A DNA stretch of 14,343 nucleotides from an uncultured Actinomycetes bacterium (GTDB taxonomy: Bacteria > Actinomycetota > Aquicultoria > CAJVYJ01): positions 1 to 14,343 of the forward strand of contig CAJVYJ010000030.1 of the NCBI GenBank assembly GCA_913009475.1, written 5' to 3'. The notes under the pieces are model-generated. The model did no database searches, was not told where the DNA came from, and was given only the letters and a program-made list of their open reading frames with translations. Positions 1 to 6,333 of this stretch are shown here, piece after piece (within the stretch, counting starts at the first letter, position 1; each line of letters begins with the position of its first letter). Made by a program: the position numbers and the translations under genes.

Positions 1-86
1 TTCGCTTCTGTTTTTTCTTTTTTTTTTTAATGATACGGCGACCACCGAGATCTACACTCTTTCCCTACACGACGCTCTTCCGATCT
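1..86 (+). other. Sequencing adapter and low-complexity leader (artefact)
   Basis: Bases 29-86 read as the full 58-base Illumina TruSeq universal adapter: the P5 flow-cell part (AATGATACGGCGACCACCGA at its start) followed by the read-1 primer ending in GCTCTTCCGATCT. Bases 1-28 are a T-rich low-complexity run. Genomic sequence starts at about 87, where an RNase J reading frame is already open. This is untrimmed library sequence at a contig end, not biology, and should be masked. Confidence 0.98.
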
Positions 87-322
87 AAATACTTTCAGGT
101 CCGGAGATAATATCCAGAGGCTTTGTCTATGTCAGAGAGGCGGGGAAGTTAATGGATGAAGCCAAGTTGCGCGTCAAGCAGACACTGAATGACGACTCCA
201 GAAATGACGAAGCGGCGGATTGGTCGATGTTGAGAAATGACGTACGCTCTACTTTATCAAAATTTTTCTGGGAGAAGACCAAGAGGCGACCGATGATAAT
301 GCCTATCATCGTAGAGCTGTAA
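87..322 (+). CDS. rnj: Ribonuclease J, C-terminal fragment
   Basis: This is the last 77 or so codons of a gene whose 5' part is cut off at the adapter; the frame runs from base 89 to the TAA at 320-322. The translation begins ILSGPEIISRGFVYVRE and ends EKTKRRPMIMPIIVEL. These match the conserved tail of RNase J: the GPxIISRGFVYVRE strand that follows the beta-CASP region, and the C-terminal TKRRPMIMPII signature. RNase J is a metallo-beta-lactamase-fold endonuclease and 5'-3' exonuclease of mRNA turnover. The metal-binding catalytic core lies outside the window. RNase J upstream of FtsK is a gene order seen in several Gram-positive-type lineages. The stop codon fits the expected family end, so the 3' end looks intact. 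No clear terminator follows; a T-run at about 348-353 lacks a convincing stem. Confidence 0.9.
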
Positions 323-363
323 ATATCATCAAAACTCTGCCATTGCTTTTTTATCCTGACTGG

Positions 364-383
364 CGGCCACGCTTCTAGACTTC
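364..383 (+). repeat. 20-bp repeat, copy 1
   Basis: CGGCCACGCTTCTAGACTTC, identical to 528-547 and 164 bp away from it. It is followed at once by a small inverted pair, CCGGCC at 383-388 and GGCCGG at 402-407. Confidence 0.85.
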
Positions 384-416
384 CGGCCGAAAAGTACCGT
401 TGGCCGGTCAATAAAG

Positions 417-431
417 AGAACGTGGCCGAAA
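417..431 (-). repeat. Partial inverted copy of the 20-bp repeat
   Basis: AGAACGTGGCCGAAA is the reverse complement of most of the repeat (AGAAGCGTGGCCGAAA) with one base missing. CGTGGCCGAAA at 421-431 forms a perfect 11-bp inverted pair with TTTCGGCCACG at 525-535. Confidence 0.65.
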
Positions 432-523
432 GTGTGAGATGCAAGGCAGACGAAAGTCGAGGTGAGGGAGCGTAGTTTTGTTACGTGACCGAGATGAGAC
501 CGAGGATAACGCAGTAGATTGGG

Positions 524-547
524 TTTTCGGCCACGCTTCTAGACTTC
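524..547 (+). repeat. 20-bp repeat, copy 2 (extended by TTTT)
   Basis: Bases 528-547 are identical to copy 1. The preceding TTTT (524-527) is shared, as AAAA, with the inverted copy at 1106-1134, so copy 2 and that copy could form terminal inverted repeats around about 610 bp. Confidence 0.8.
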
Positions 548-585
548 TATAAAATATTACAGTGTAGCCGCAAAGCCGGCTTTGT

Positions 586-757
586 TTAAGAAAAGTTTAT
601 TTAATTCTCTCGAAAAGACGCTGTCGTTTTCCCCGGCGAGGAAAACGCAACTCGGCTCTCGGCATCGCTCCTCGCTTGGGAGCTTAGCTCCCGGCGAGAC
701 CATGCTCGCTTTAGCCTCCGAGACGCTTTTCTCGTAGAATAAATAAACGTTTCTTAA
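586..757. repeat. Nested fold-back element with internal hairpins
   Basis: Bases 586-608 (TTAAGAAAAGTTTATTT then AATTCT) pair with 736-757, whose reverse complement is TTAAGAAACGTTTATTT then ATTCT; only one substitution and one indel separate them. Inside lie TCTCGG (657-662) against CCGAGA (718-723), an 8-bp hairpin at 625-647 (CGTTTTCC and GGAAAACG), and a hairpin at 671-698 combining CTCGC/GCGAG with GGGAGC/GCTCCC. GTAGCCGC at 563-570 also faces GCGGCTAC at 791-798 outside. The symmetry suggests either a MITE-like mobile remnant or a multibranched structured RNA. No T-run follows, so it is not a simple terminator. Confidence 0.7.
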
Positions 758-932
758 TATGCGCATAGAGGTCATTCGCCACACCACTCCGCGGCTACAA
801 AGAGCTGGGGGTAAGGCGTGGGTGACGGGGTAAGAACGTAAAACGTGTAGGAGTGGAGTTTATCTCCTCCCGTGAAAGATGACACTTTTTTGTCATAATC
901 AGTTCTCCAACGTTTGTCATTCTCAGCTTGAC

Positions 933-1009
933 TGGGAATCCAGGTAAAAAGGTGCATTGACGCCAGAGCATGTAAAGCATTAACAGGCGCGGCTGGTCGT
1001 GGATTCCCA
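933..1009. repeat. TGGGAATCCA inverted repeat (dispersed-repeat type)
   Basis: TGGGAATCCA at 933-942 and TGGATTCCCA at 1000-1009 are perfect inverted copies 57 bases apart. The left arm sits in GTCATTCTCAGCTTGACTGG-type sequence, which resembles intergenic GTCATTC...GGGAATCC palindromic repeats common in many bacterial genomes. The resemblance is from memory and was not searched. Confidence 0.6.
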
Positions 1010-1105
1010 AGTTAACTTAATTCCGGTGCCGGCCCTTTAGGTTAATTTTTAAGAAGGACTGGCTTCGGTCCAATACTATCGGGAATGACAATAACGGTAA
1101 ATACG

Positions 1106-1134
1106 AGTCTAGAGGCTAGAGGTTTGGCCGAAAA
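1106..1134 (-). repeat. Inverted copy of the 22-bp repeat with a 7-bp tandem duplication
   Basis: The copy reads AGTCTAGA (1106-1113), a spacer, then TGGCCGAAAA (1125-1134). The reverse complement of copy 2 is AGTCTAGA, AGCG, TGGCCGAAAA. The extra seven bases come from a tandem duplication, CTAGAGG at 1109-1115 and again at 1116-1122. Removing one unit restores the 4-base spacing exactly. Confidence 0.65.
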
Positions 1135-1158
1135 GAGCCTTGGTTCCACATCCGACAC

Positions 1159-1187
1159 TTGGCAATAACTGACCTTTAGTCTAATAT
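1159..1187 (+). promoter_or_regulatory. Sigma-70-type promoter for ftsK
   Basis: TTGGCA (1159-1164, five of six bases matching TTGACA), a 17-base spacer, then TAATAT (1182-1187, four of six bases matching TATAAT). The predicted start is near 1194, giving a leader of about 39 bases that includes the AAGGAA ribosome-binding site at 1220-1225. The spacing and placement are good, but this is sequence inference only. Confidence 0.6.
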
Positions 1188-1232
1188 CAACTTAAGTCTT
1201 GTAACAATAATTTTATTTTAAGGAACGATTCA

Positions 1233-3404
1233 ATGGCTGTTTCTAAAAAGGCCGCGGACGCTAAGAGACGGCAAAGTAATACTATACGTGACATTATCGG
1301 TCTGGTCTTAATTACCTTGGGAGCCATAGTCCTGGTCGCTATTGTGACCGAATCGGGAATATTTGGTTTCTATCTATCTTCAGGTTTAAAATTAATCTTT
1401 GGCAGCGGCAGATATATCGTGCCTCTCTTTTTAATAATTTTAGGCATTGCTTATATTAGTAAAAAAAGTTTGGAAAATATTGAACCCTTTAGTTTTGGTT
1501 TCGCACTGCTTTTTTTGACTATAATTACGGCCATTCATCTAAGAGCTCCCCAAAACGAGGCGTTTAAGACTGATATTTTACTTGCCTATGGAGGCCTTTT
1601 AGGAGCGATATTTTCTCAGCTGCTCTCAAGCTTGCTTGGTGTAATCGGCGCCTATGTGCTTTTATTGGGTGTTTTTTTTATTTCCATCATATTTATGACT
1701 GGAATTGAAATCAATCAAGTGACACAGATTATATTCGCTAAGCTATTCCATAAAAAGAGATCACCTAAAGAGCCGTATCTTCGTTCAAAGACGCAACCAA
1801 TGCCTAAGCGCAGACCTCCGTCTAAGACCATCGCTAACGGTAAATTACAAGATTTCAGCGTAGCCTTGAATAATGATAGTGATAACGGACAAAACAGTAG
1901 TTTAGTAAAAGATGATGTTACCACAATTAGAAGCGCGCAAAATCAGTTGACGATGGAGTTGGATAAAAAGGAGATCACTGATAGGAGCTATTTGTTACCG
2001 CAAATGACGTTGCTGCGTCAAACGCCAGAGAAAGGACGTAGCGGCCGTAGACAAAATAATAAGGAAAATATAACCATTCTGGAACAGACGCTTAGCGATT
2101 TTAATATTGAGGCCAAAGTAAATAAAGTCACTAAAGGCCCGACCGTGACTTGTTTTGAATTACAGATAGCTTCCGGCACTAAAGTAAATAAAATCGTAAA
2201 TCTTTCCGATGATCTGGCGCTGGCGCTGGCAGCGGCGGACATTAGGATATTGGCGCCGATTCCCGGTAAAGCCGCTGTCGGTGTCGAGGTGCCTAATAGT
2301 TATCGCGAACTTGTAACGCTTGGGGATATACTACGCAGCCGTGAAGCTGCCCACTATCCGAGTCCGCTGACTATCGGTATCGGCAAGAATATATCAGGTG
2401 AATGCATCCTGGGCGATTTAGGGGAAATGCCGCATCTATTAATCGCCGGCGCTACCGGTTCCGGCAAAAGCATATCGATAAACTCGATTATGATATCAAT
2501 GTTGGCGCGGTCATATCCGGACCAAGTCAGAATGATATTAATTGATCCTAAGCGGGTCGAGCTTACGGCTTACAATGGTTTGCCGCACTTGCTGGTCCCG
2601 GTCATCACCAAGCCTAAGGAAGCCGCTATCGCTTTGGAATGGGCGGTGGGTGAGATGGAACGCCGTTATGAAGTCCTGGCCGAAGCTTTAGTCAGGAATT
2701 TAGACAGCTACAATAAAGCCGCTAATAAAGGCAAATTGAAAGATGCGGAACCGCTGCCTTACATTGTTATTATCATTGATGAATTAGCGGACCTAATGAT
2801 GGTTGCCGCCGGTGAGGTGGAAGACGCTATCTGTCGATTGGCTCAGATGGCCAGGGCCGTAGGCATTCATTTAATTGTCGCTACGCAACGACCGTCGGCG
2901 GATATAATTACCGGTTTAATAAAAGCGAACATAACCTCAAGAATCGCCTTTTCCGTCTCCTCACAGATAGATTCGCGGGTTATCTTAGATACGCCCGGAG
3001 CGGAAAAGTTAATCGGTAAAGGAGATATGCTTTATTTGGCTCCGGGAACTAATCGCCCCCAAAGAATTCAAGGGGCGTTTGTTAGTGATAAAGAAATCGA
3101 GTTGGTAACGACTTTTATTAAAAACCAAGCCAAACCTCAATATAAGATGGAGATTGTTTCGGAAAAAAAGTCGGCGGCCGGGTACACGGATTTCGTTGAT
3201 GACCTTTACGACCAGGCGCTTGAATTAGTGGTCAATACTGGAAAAGCCTCAACATCCTCATTGCAGCGACGCTTAAGAATCGGTTATTCACGTGCAGCCC
3301 GCCTTATTGACATGCTGGAACAAAACGGAATCGTCAGTTCTCTGGATGGTAGTAAACCGCGAACAGTCCTTCTTACAAGAGAAGAATTGGATGATTTACC
3401 ATAA
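1233..3404 (+). CDS. ftsK: DNA translocase FtsK/SpoIIIE
   Basis: This is a membrane-anchored hexameric ATPase that pumps DNA through the closing septum and assists chromosome-dimer resolution. The 723 residues follow the family order. Hydrophobic segments lie at about 20-38, 61-77, 86-103 and 117-157. A basic, polar linker spans about 172-285. The alpha/beta motor follows, with Walker A GATGSGKS at 406-413, Walker B ending in IIIDE (D516, E517) and the ATQRP motif after it. A winged-helix gamma domain at about 655-723 (LQRRLRIGYSRAARLIDMLE) would read orienting sequences in the DNA. The length is close to SpoIIIE-class proteins, so the linker is short. ATG at 1233 has AAGGAA seven bases upstream. 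It follows rnj across a repeat-rich gap and precedes ade by 50 bases on the same strand. Confidence 0.97.
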   Translation: MAVSKKAADAKRRQSNTIRDIIGLVLITLGAIVLVAIVTESGIFGFYLSSGLKLIFGSGRYIVPLFLIILGIAYISKKSLENIEPFSFGFALLFLTIITAIHLRAPQNEAFKTDILLAYGGLLGAIFSQLLSSLLGVIGAYVLLLGVFFISIIFMTGIEINQVTQIIFAKLFHKKRSPKEPYLRSKTQPMPKRRPPSKTIANGKLQDFSVALNNDSDNGQNSSLVKDDVTTIRSAQNQLTMELDKKEITDRSYLLPQMTLLRQTPEKGRSGRRQNNKENITILEQTLSDFNIEAKVNKVTKGPTVTCFELQIASGTKVNKIVNLSDDLALALAAADIRILAPIPGKAAVGVEVPNSYRELVTLGDILRSREAAHYPSPLTIGIGKNISGECILGDLGEMPHLLIAGATGSGKSISINSIMISMLARSYPDQVRMILIDPKRVELTAYNGLPHLLVPVITKPKEAAIALEWAVGEMERRYEVLAEALVRNLDSYNKAANKGKLKDAEPLPYIVIIIDELADLMMVAAGEVEDAICRLAQMARAVGIHLIVATQRPSADIITGLIKANITSRIAFSVSSQIDSRVILDTPGAEKLIGKGDMLYLAPGTNRPQRIQGAFVSDKEIELVTTFIKNQAKPQYKMEIVSEKKSAAGYTDFVDDLYDQALELVVNTGKASTSSLQRRLRIGYSRAARLIDMLEQNGIVSSLDGSKPRTVLLTREELDDLP

Positions 3405-3443
3405 ATCGATATGCCTTTCCGTTTAAACCCATTTAGACTGTCG

Positions 3444-3457
3444 TATAAAATCATATG
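3444..3457 (+). promoter_or_regulatory. Possible leaderless start of ade (-10 box abutting ATG)
   Basis: TATAAA at 3444-3449 ends five bases before the ATG at 3455, and there is no purine-rich ribosome-binding site upstream. If the box is a -10 element, transcription would begin at or next to the ATG, giving a leaderless mRNA. No good -35 box is visible at the right distance, so read-through from ftsK remains an alternative. Confidence 0.3.
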
Positions 3458-5164
3458 AATTTAAAAAATCTTATAAACGCAGGGCTGGGCGGGACCAAGG
3501 TTGACTTGGTCTTAAAAAACGCGCGGGTTATTGATGTCGCTTCTCATAATATATTCATAACCGACGTAGCTATTAATGAAGGCATTGTCGTTGGTTTCGG
3601 CGATTATCAAGCAAAAGAAGCAATCGACCTGAGAGGTAAATATCTGGCACCGGGATTTATAGAAGCTCATATTCATCTTGAAAGTTCAAAATTAACGCCT
3701 GACGAATTTTGCCGGGTCATAATTCCAAAAGGGACGACTACTATTGTGTGCGACCCGCATGAAATCGCCAATGTTCATGGTTTGGCCGGGATTAATTATA
3801 TACTGCGGGCCGGTAAATATATGCCTATAAATATCTTTGTGATGGTGCCTTCGTCGGTTCCGGCTACTAAATTAGAGACATCAGGAGCGATGATTGACGC
3901 CGGTATTATCAGTGAGCTTAATAGACGTAAATGTGTTATTGGTTTAGCGGAGATGATGGATTACGCCGGTGTGCTAAGCGGTGAGATGGAAATAATAAAG
4001 AAAATAGATGTAGCCAAGTATCATCGCGTCGACGGACACGCCCCCGGACTGACCGGAAAGCGGCTATGCGCTTATATAACCGCCGGTATCTATTCCGACC
4101 ATGAGTGCACAACCAAAGACGAAGGAGCGGAAAAATTACGCGACGGTATGTACATAATGGCCAGAGCCGCCTCCAGCGCGAAAAACCTTAGCCAACTGCT
4201 ATCTTTGGTAACTCCTGAGAACAGCCGCAGATTCATGTTGATTCGTGATGATGTCGACCCTTATGACTTGAAGAAGCAAGGCGATCTTAATTATCTGCTT
4301 AAACAGGCTGTATCTTTGGGAATCGACCCGATAACGGCGGTACAGATGGTAACCATCAATCCAGGTGATTATTTTAATTTTAAAAAGATAGGTCTAATAG
4401 CGCCTGGTTACTGCGCAGATTTAGTTGTATTGTCTGATATTAACGATTTCCGGGTGGAATCAGTCTTTAAGGATGGGCGCTTATGCGCGCAAGCAGGAGA
4501 GTTAATAGATAATATACAGGCTCCAAAAGACAATTCCTTGCCCCGTAATTCTATTAATATAAAAATTAACAGCCTAAGCGGACTTAAGGTACCGGTCGAG
4601 GGTGAAAGCCTAAAAGTCATTGGTTTGATTCCGGACCAAATCGTTACCAATAAGCTTATAGTCGAACCCAAGATAATAAATAATGAAGTCGTTGCTGATA
4701 TAAAAAGGGACATTTTAAAAATAGCTGTGGTGGAAAGACATCATGCCAGTGGTAATATCGGCGTTGGTTTCATAAGAGGTATGGGTTTAAAATCAGGGGC
4801 TATCGCGTCGTCGATTGCCCATGACTCCCACAATATCATTGTTGTGGGCACCAACGATGTTGATATGAAGAAGGCTGTCTTAGAGATTATAAAAATACGC
4901 GGTGGGCAAGTCGTCGTCAGGCATGACCAGGTGGTATCCAGTTTATCGTTGCCGATAGCCGGTCTTTTATCGGATAAAAAGGTGGACGATGTCATCAAGG
5001 AAGATATGGAGGTCATCAAAGCTGCTCAGGCTTTAGGCTCTAATCTAAGCAATCCGTTTATGACGCTGTCTTTCTTAGCTTTGCCGGTGGTACCGATGTT
5101 AAAGATAACCGATAAAGGCCTGGTGGATGTCGATAAGCTGACTATAGTTCCTTTAATGAGTTGA
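3455..5164 (+). CDS. ade: Adenine deaminase
   Basis: It hydrolyses adenine to hypoxanthine and ammonia in purine salvage, as a cytoplasmic metal-dependent amidohydrolase. The 569 residues are close to the usual bacterial length of about 570-590. Visible family marks are the small N-terminal beta domain (VDLVLKNARVIDV), the metal-binding HIHLESS with H72 and H74, CDPHEIANV at 99-107, VDGHAPGL around H195, DHECTT at 215-220, and the C-terminal adenine-deaminase domain with DSHNIIVVGTND starting at D457. The gene is complete. It follows ftsK by 50 bases with no terminator between, so co-transcription is possible, but there is no functional link. It ends just before a bidirectional terminator. 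The start is fixed by the family N-terminus although no Shine-Dalgarno sequence is seen. Confidence 0.96.
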   Translation: MNLKNLINAGLGGTKVDLVLKNARVIDVASHNIFITDVAINEGIVVGFGDYQAKEAIDLRGKYLAPGFIEAHIHLESSKLTPDEFCRVIIPKGTTTIVCDPHEIANVHGLAGINYILRAGKYMPINIFVMVPSSVPATKLETSGAMIDAGIISELNRRKCVIGLAEMMDYAGVLSGEMEIIKKIDVAKYHRVDGHAPGLTGKRLCAYITAGIYSDHECTTKDEGAEKLRDGMYIMARAASSAKNLSQLLSLVTPENSRRFMLIRDDVDPYDLKKQGDLNYLLKQAVSLGIDPITAVQMVTINPGDYFNFKKIGLIAPGYCADLVVLSDINDFRVESVFKDGRLCAQAGELIDNIQAPKDNSLPRNSINIKINSLSGLKVPVEGESLKVIGLIPDQIVTNKLIVEPKIINNEVVADIKRDILKIAVVERHHASGNIGVGFIRGMGLKSGAIASSIAHDSHNIIVVGTNDVDMKKAVLEIIKIRGGQVVVRHDQVVSSLSLPIAGLLSDKKVDDVIKEDMEVIKAAQALGSNLSNPFMTLSFLALPVVPMLKITDKGLVDVDKLTIVPLMS

Positions 5165-5202
5165 GATACTTGTCAATTTAAAAGAAGAGTCGATAAAATA
5201 CA

Positions 5203-5238
5203 AAAAACTCCGCACCATATATTGGATGCGGAGTTTTT
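5203..5238. terminator. Bidirectional rho-independent terminator
   Basis: AAAAACTCCGCA (5203-5214) pairs perfectly with TGCGGAGTTTTT (5227-5238), and CCA/TGG extends the stem past a bulged A. The T-run lies at the 3' end on the plus strand and, as the A-run at 5202-5207, on the minus strand. It sits between the convergent ade and VanY-like genes and can serve both. Confidence 0.9.
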
Positions 5239-5267
5239 GTCGTTTTCTTAATACTTTATTCCCTGTA

Positions 5268-5996
5268 TTAATGAGGTTCGACGATTTCGATATGCCAGTT
5301 TTCCTTGCCTCGATAAGGAGCCTTAAGCCCGAATTGACCCAGGTACTGATTATATGTCGGCGAAAAATTAGTATAGTCGATCGCGTTACCGAATTCATGT
5401 TGTGAGATACCGGGTGGATTAGCTCGTCCTCGCGGTAGTGTCGCGTATAGTTGAGCCTGCTCCTGATAGCTTCTCCAGCCACTTTTTATCTCCAGGACTA
5501 CTCTATAGCGTTGGAAAATAAGTGTCCTGAAAGCATCGAAGCGCTTTAGTAATACCGGATTAATATTCTGTGTATTTTGTGTTAGTACCGGCGGCAGGTT
5601 AGGATCCCTGGGCGGTGGTACCGGAGCCGGAGCCGGTGGTACCGGAGCCGGTTGTTGTGGCGCTACCGCTGTTCTTACTACCCCTCTTGACGGTCCCGAG
5701 GTCGGCCTCTGCTTGGCGCTGATCGAACTTAAGGATTTGCCTGTAGCCGTCTTGGTATTAGCTCTGGCACCGGCTCCGCCCGTTATAAACGGGATGGATA
5801 TCATAGGCAAAACCAGTACTGATAGGACCAGGCCTTGAAAGAGATAATCCCGCTGTCTTTTAGATAATTTCTTGATTCGTCTTTGTAGATCTTTGGTGGA
5901 GAGTACGGCTAACTCTAAATATGTACTCATTTTGTTCTTTATTACCTTGCAAGTAGTACTGACATAACGTTTAAAGCCTGATATGTCACTATCCAT
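5268..5996 (-). CDS. VanY-type D-alanyl-D-alanine carboxypeptidase (peptidase M15B), membrane-anchored
   Basis: This is predicted to trim the terminal D-Ala from peptidoglycan stem peptides outside the membrane. The 242 residues consist of a basic cytoplasmic N-terminus, one hydrophobic segment at about 51-72, a Ser/Thr/Pro-rich linker with a Pro-Ala-Val run at 112-137, and a compact M15 domain at 145-242. The domain has SGWRS (172-176), the zinc motif SQHEFGNAID (H200, D207) and ENWHIE (catalytic E232, zinc ligand H235). All key residues are present. The start is placed at the ATG at 5996, preceded by AGAGGTG five bases upstream; a longer reading from a TTG at 6029 has no such site. The 50-residue N-terminal cytoplasmic part is long for a simple anchor. 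The substrate (D,D versus L,D) cannot be decided from sequence. Confidence 0.9.
   Translation of the reverse strand: MDSDISGFKRYVSTTCKVIKNKMSTYLELAVLSTKDLQRRIKKLSKRQRDYLFQGLVLSVLVLPMISIPFITGGAGARANTKTATGKSLSSISAKQRPTSGPSRGVVRTAVAPQQPAPVPPAPAPVPPPRDPNLPPVLTQNTQNINPVLLKRFDAFRTLIFQRYRVVLEIKSGWRSYQEQAQLYATLPRGRANPPGISQHEFGNAIDYTNFSPTYNQYLGQFGLKAPYRGKENWHIEIVEPH
5613..5651 (-). repeat. Tandem repeat encoding the Pro-rich linker
   Basis: An 18-base unit at 5613-5630 is repeated exactly at 5634-5651, a period of 21 bases or seven codons. It encodes the repeated PAPVPP stretches of the VanY linker. Such repeats commonly change copy number between strains. Confidence 0.8.
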
Positions 5997-6333
5997 AAAA
6001 ACACCTCTTTTATTATCTTGTAATAGCAAGCAGAGTCAAACAGGGCACAGGTCCGCCAAGAAGCTTAGAGCAGGATTTTAAAAAGGATTTGTTGCCGAAC
6101 CGCGGAATAATTATTTACATTATTTTAACAACAAATTATCTTTCTAATGTGATGTTTTATCTAACCAGTCACAAGACATTTGGATTTAGTTGTTGATAAC
6201 AGTTTATAATTATTATTCGCAAAGGTCAAGAAGTAAGCAGCGTAAACAGTATATTTGTTGTTTTTATACTTTTGCTATAAACAAATATTTTTGGGGATTA
6301 TAAATTAAACAGAAGAATATCCTAGGAGAAGAT
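5997..6333. promoter_or_regulatory. AT-rich divergent intergenic region
   Basis: This 337-base region separates the divergently transcribed VanY-like and Lon-like genes and must hold both promoters. Visible signals are a perfect TATAAT at 6205-6210 on the plus strand (only a weak TTGGAT 19 bases upstream), TATAAA at 6276-6281, and a 9-bp inverted repeat, ATATTTGTT at 6251-6259 and AACAAATAT at 6280-6288, which could be an operator. On the minus strand TTGACT (6034-6039) lies 18 bases from TAATAA (6010-6015), but this would start transcription almost inside the ribosome-binding site. None is decisive. Confidence 0.35.

Larger units (their letters stand above)
323..1232. other. Non-coding repeat-rich region between rnj and ftsK
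   Basis: These 910 bases hold no ORF that resembles a protein; the open frames on the minus strand are low-complexity readings of repeats. The region contains copies of a 20-22 bp repeat in both orientations, a large nested fold-back (586-757), a perfect 14-base palindrome CAAAGCCGGCTTTG (571-584), a hairpin ATGACA/TGTCAT (879-896), a GGGAATCC inverted repeat (933-1009), a small hairpin around 1053-1068, and the ftsK promoter at the far end. Other intergenic gaps in the window are 340 bp or less and carry far less structure. It looks like a cluster of decayed dispersed elements, though a structured transcript is also possible. Confidence 0.75.

Noticed and set aside
291..311. Hairpin CGATGATA/TATCATCG as a terminator for rnj
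   Set aside because: It lies inside the conserved coding tail and no T-run follows, so the symmetry is most likely a by-product of the codons.
127..444. 105-residue minus-strand ORF
   Set aside because: It lies antisense to the clear RNase J C-terminus and runs into the repeats; the composition is not protein-like.
364..547. Direct repeats considered as a CRISPR array
   Set aside because: Only two exact copies 164 bp apart, no regular spacers, and no cas genes in the window.
557..1010. Three overlapping minus-strand ORFs of 61-76 residues
   Set aside because: They are readings of the fold-back and palindromic repeats, overlap one another in different frames, and match no family I recognise.
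5994..6029. Longer VanY-like protein starting at TTG 6029
   Set aside because: No ribosome-binding site precedes it, while ATG 5996 has AGAGGTG at good spacing.
6010..6039. TTGACT/TAATAA promoter for the VanY-like gene
   Set aside because: The predicted start would fall within the ribosome-binding site, leaving a leader too short to use it.
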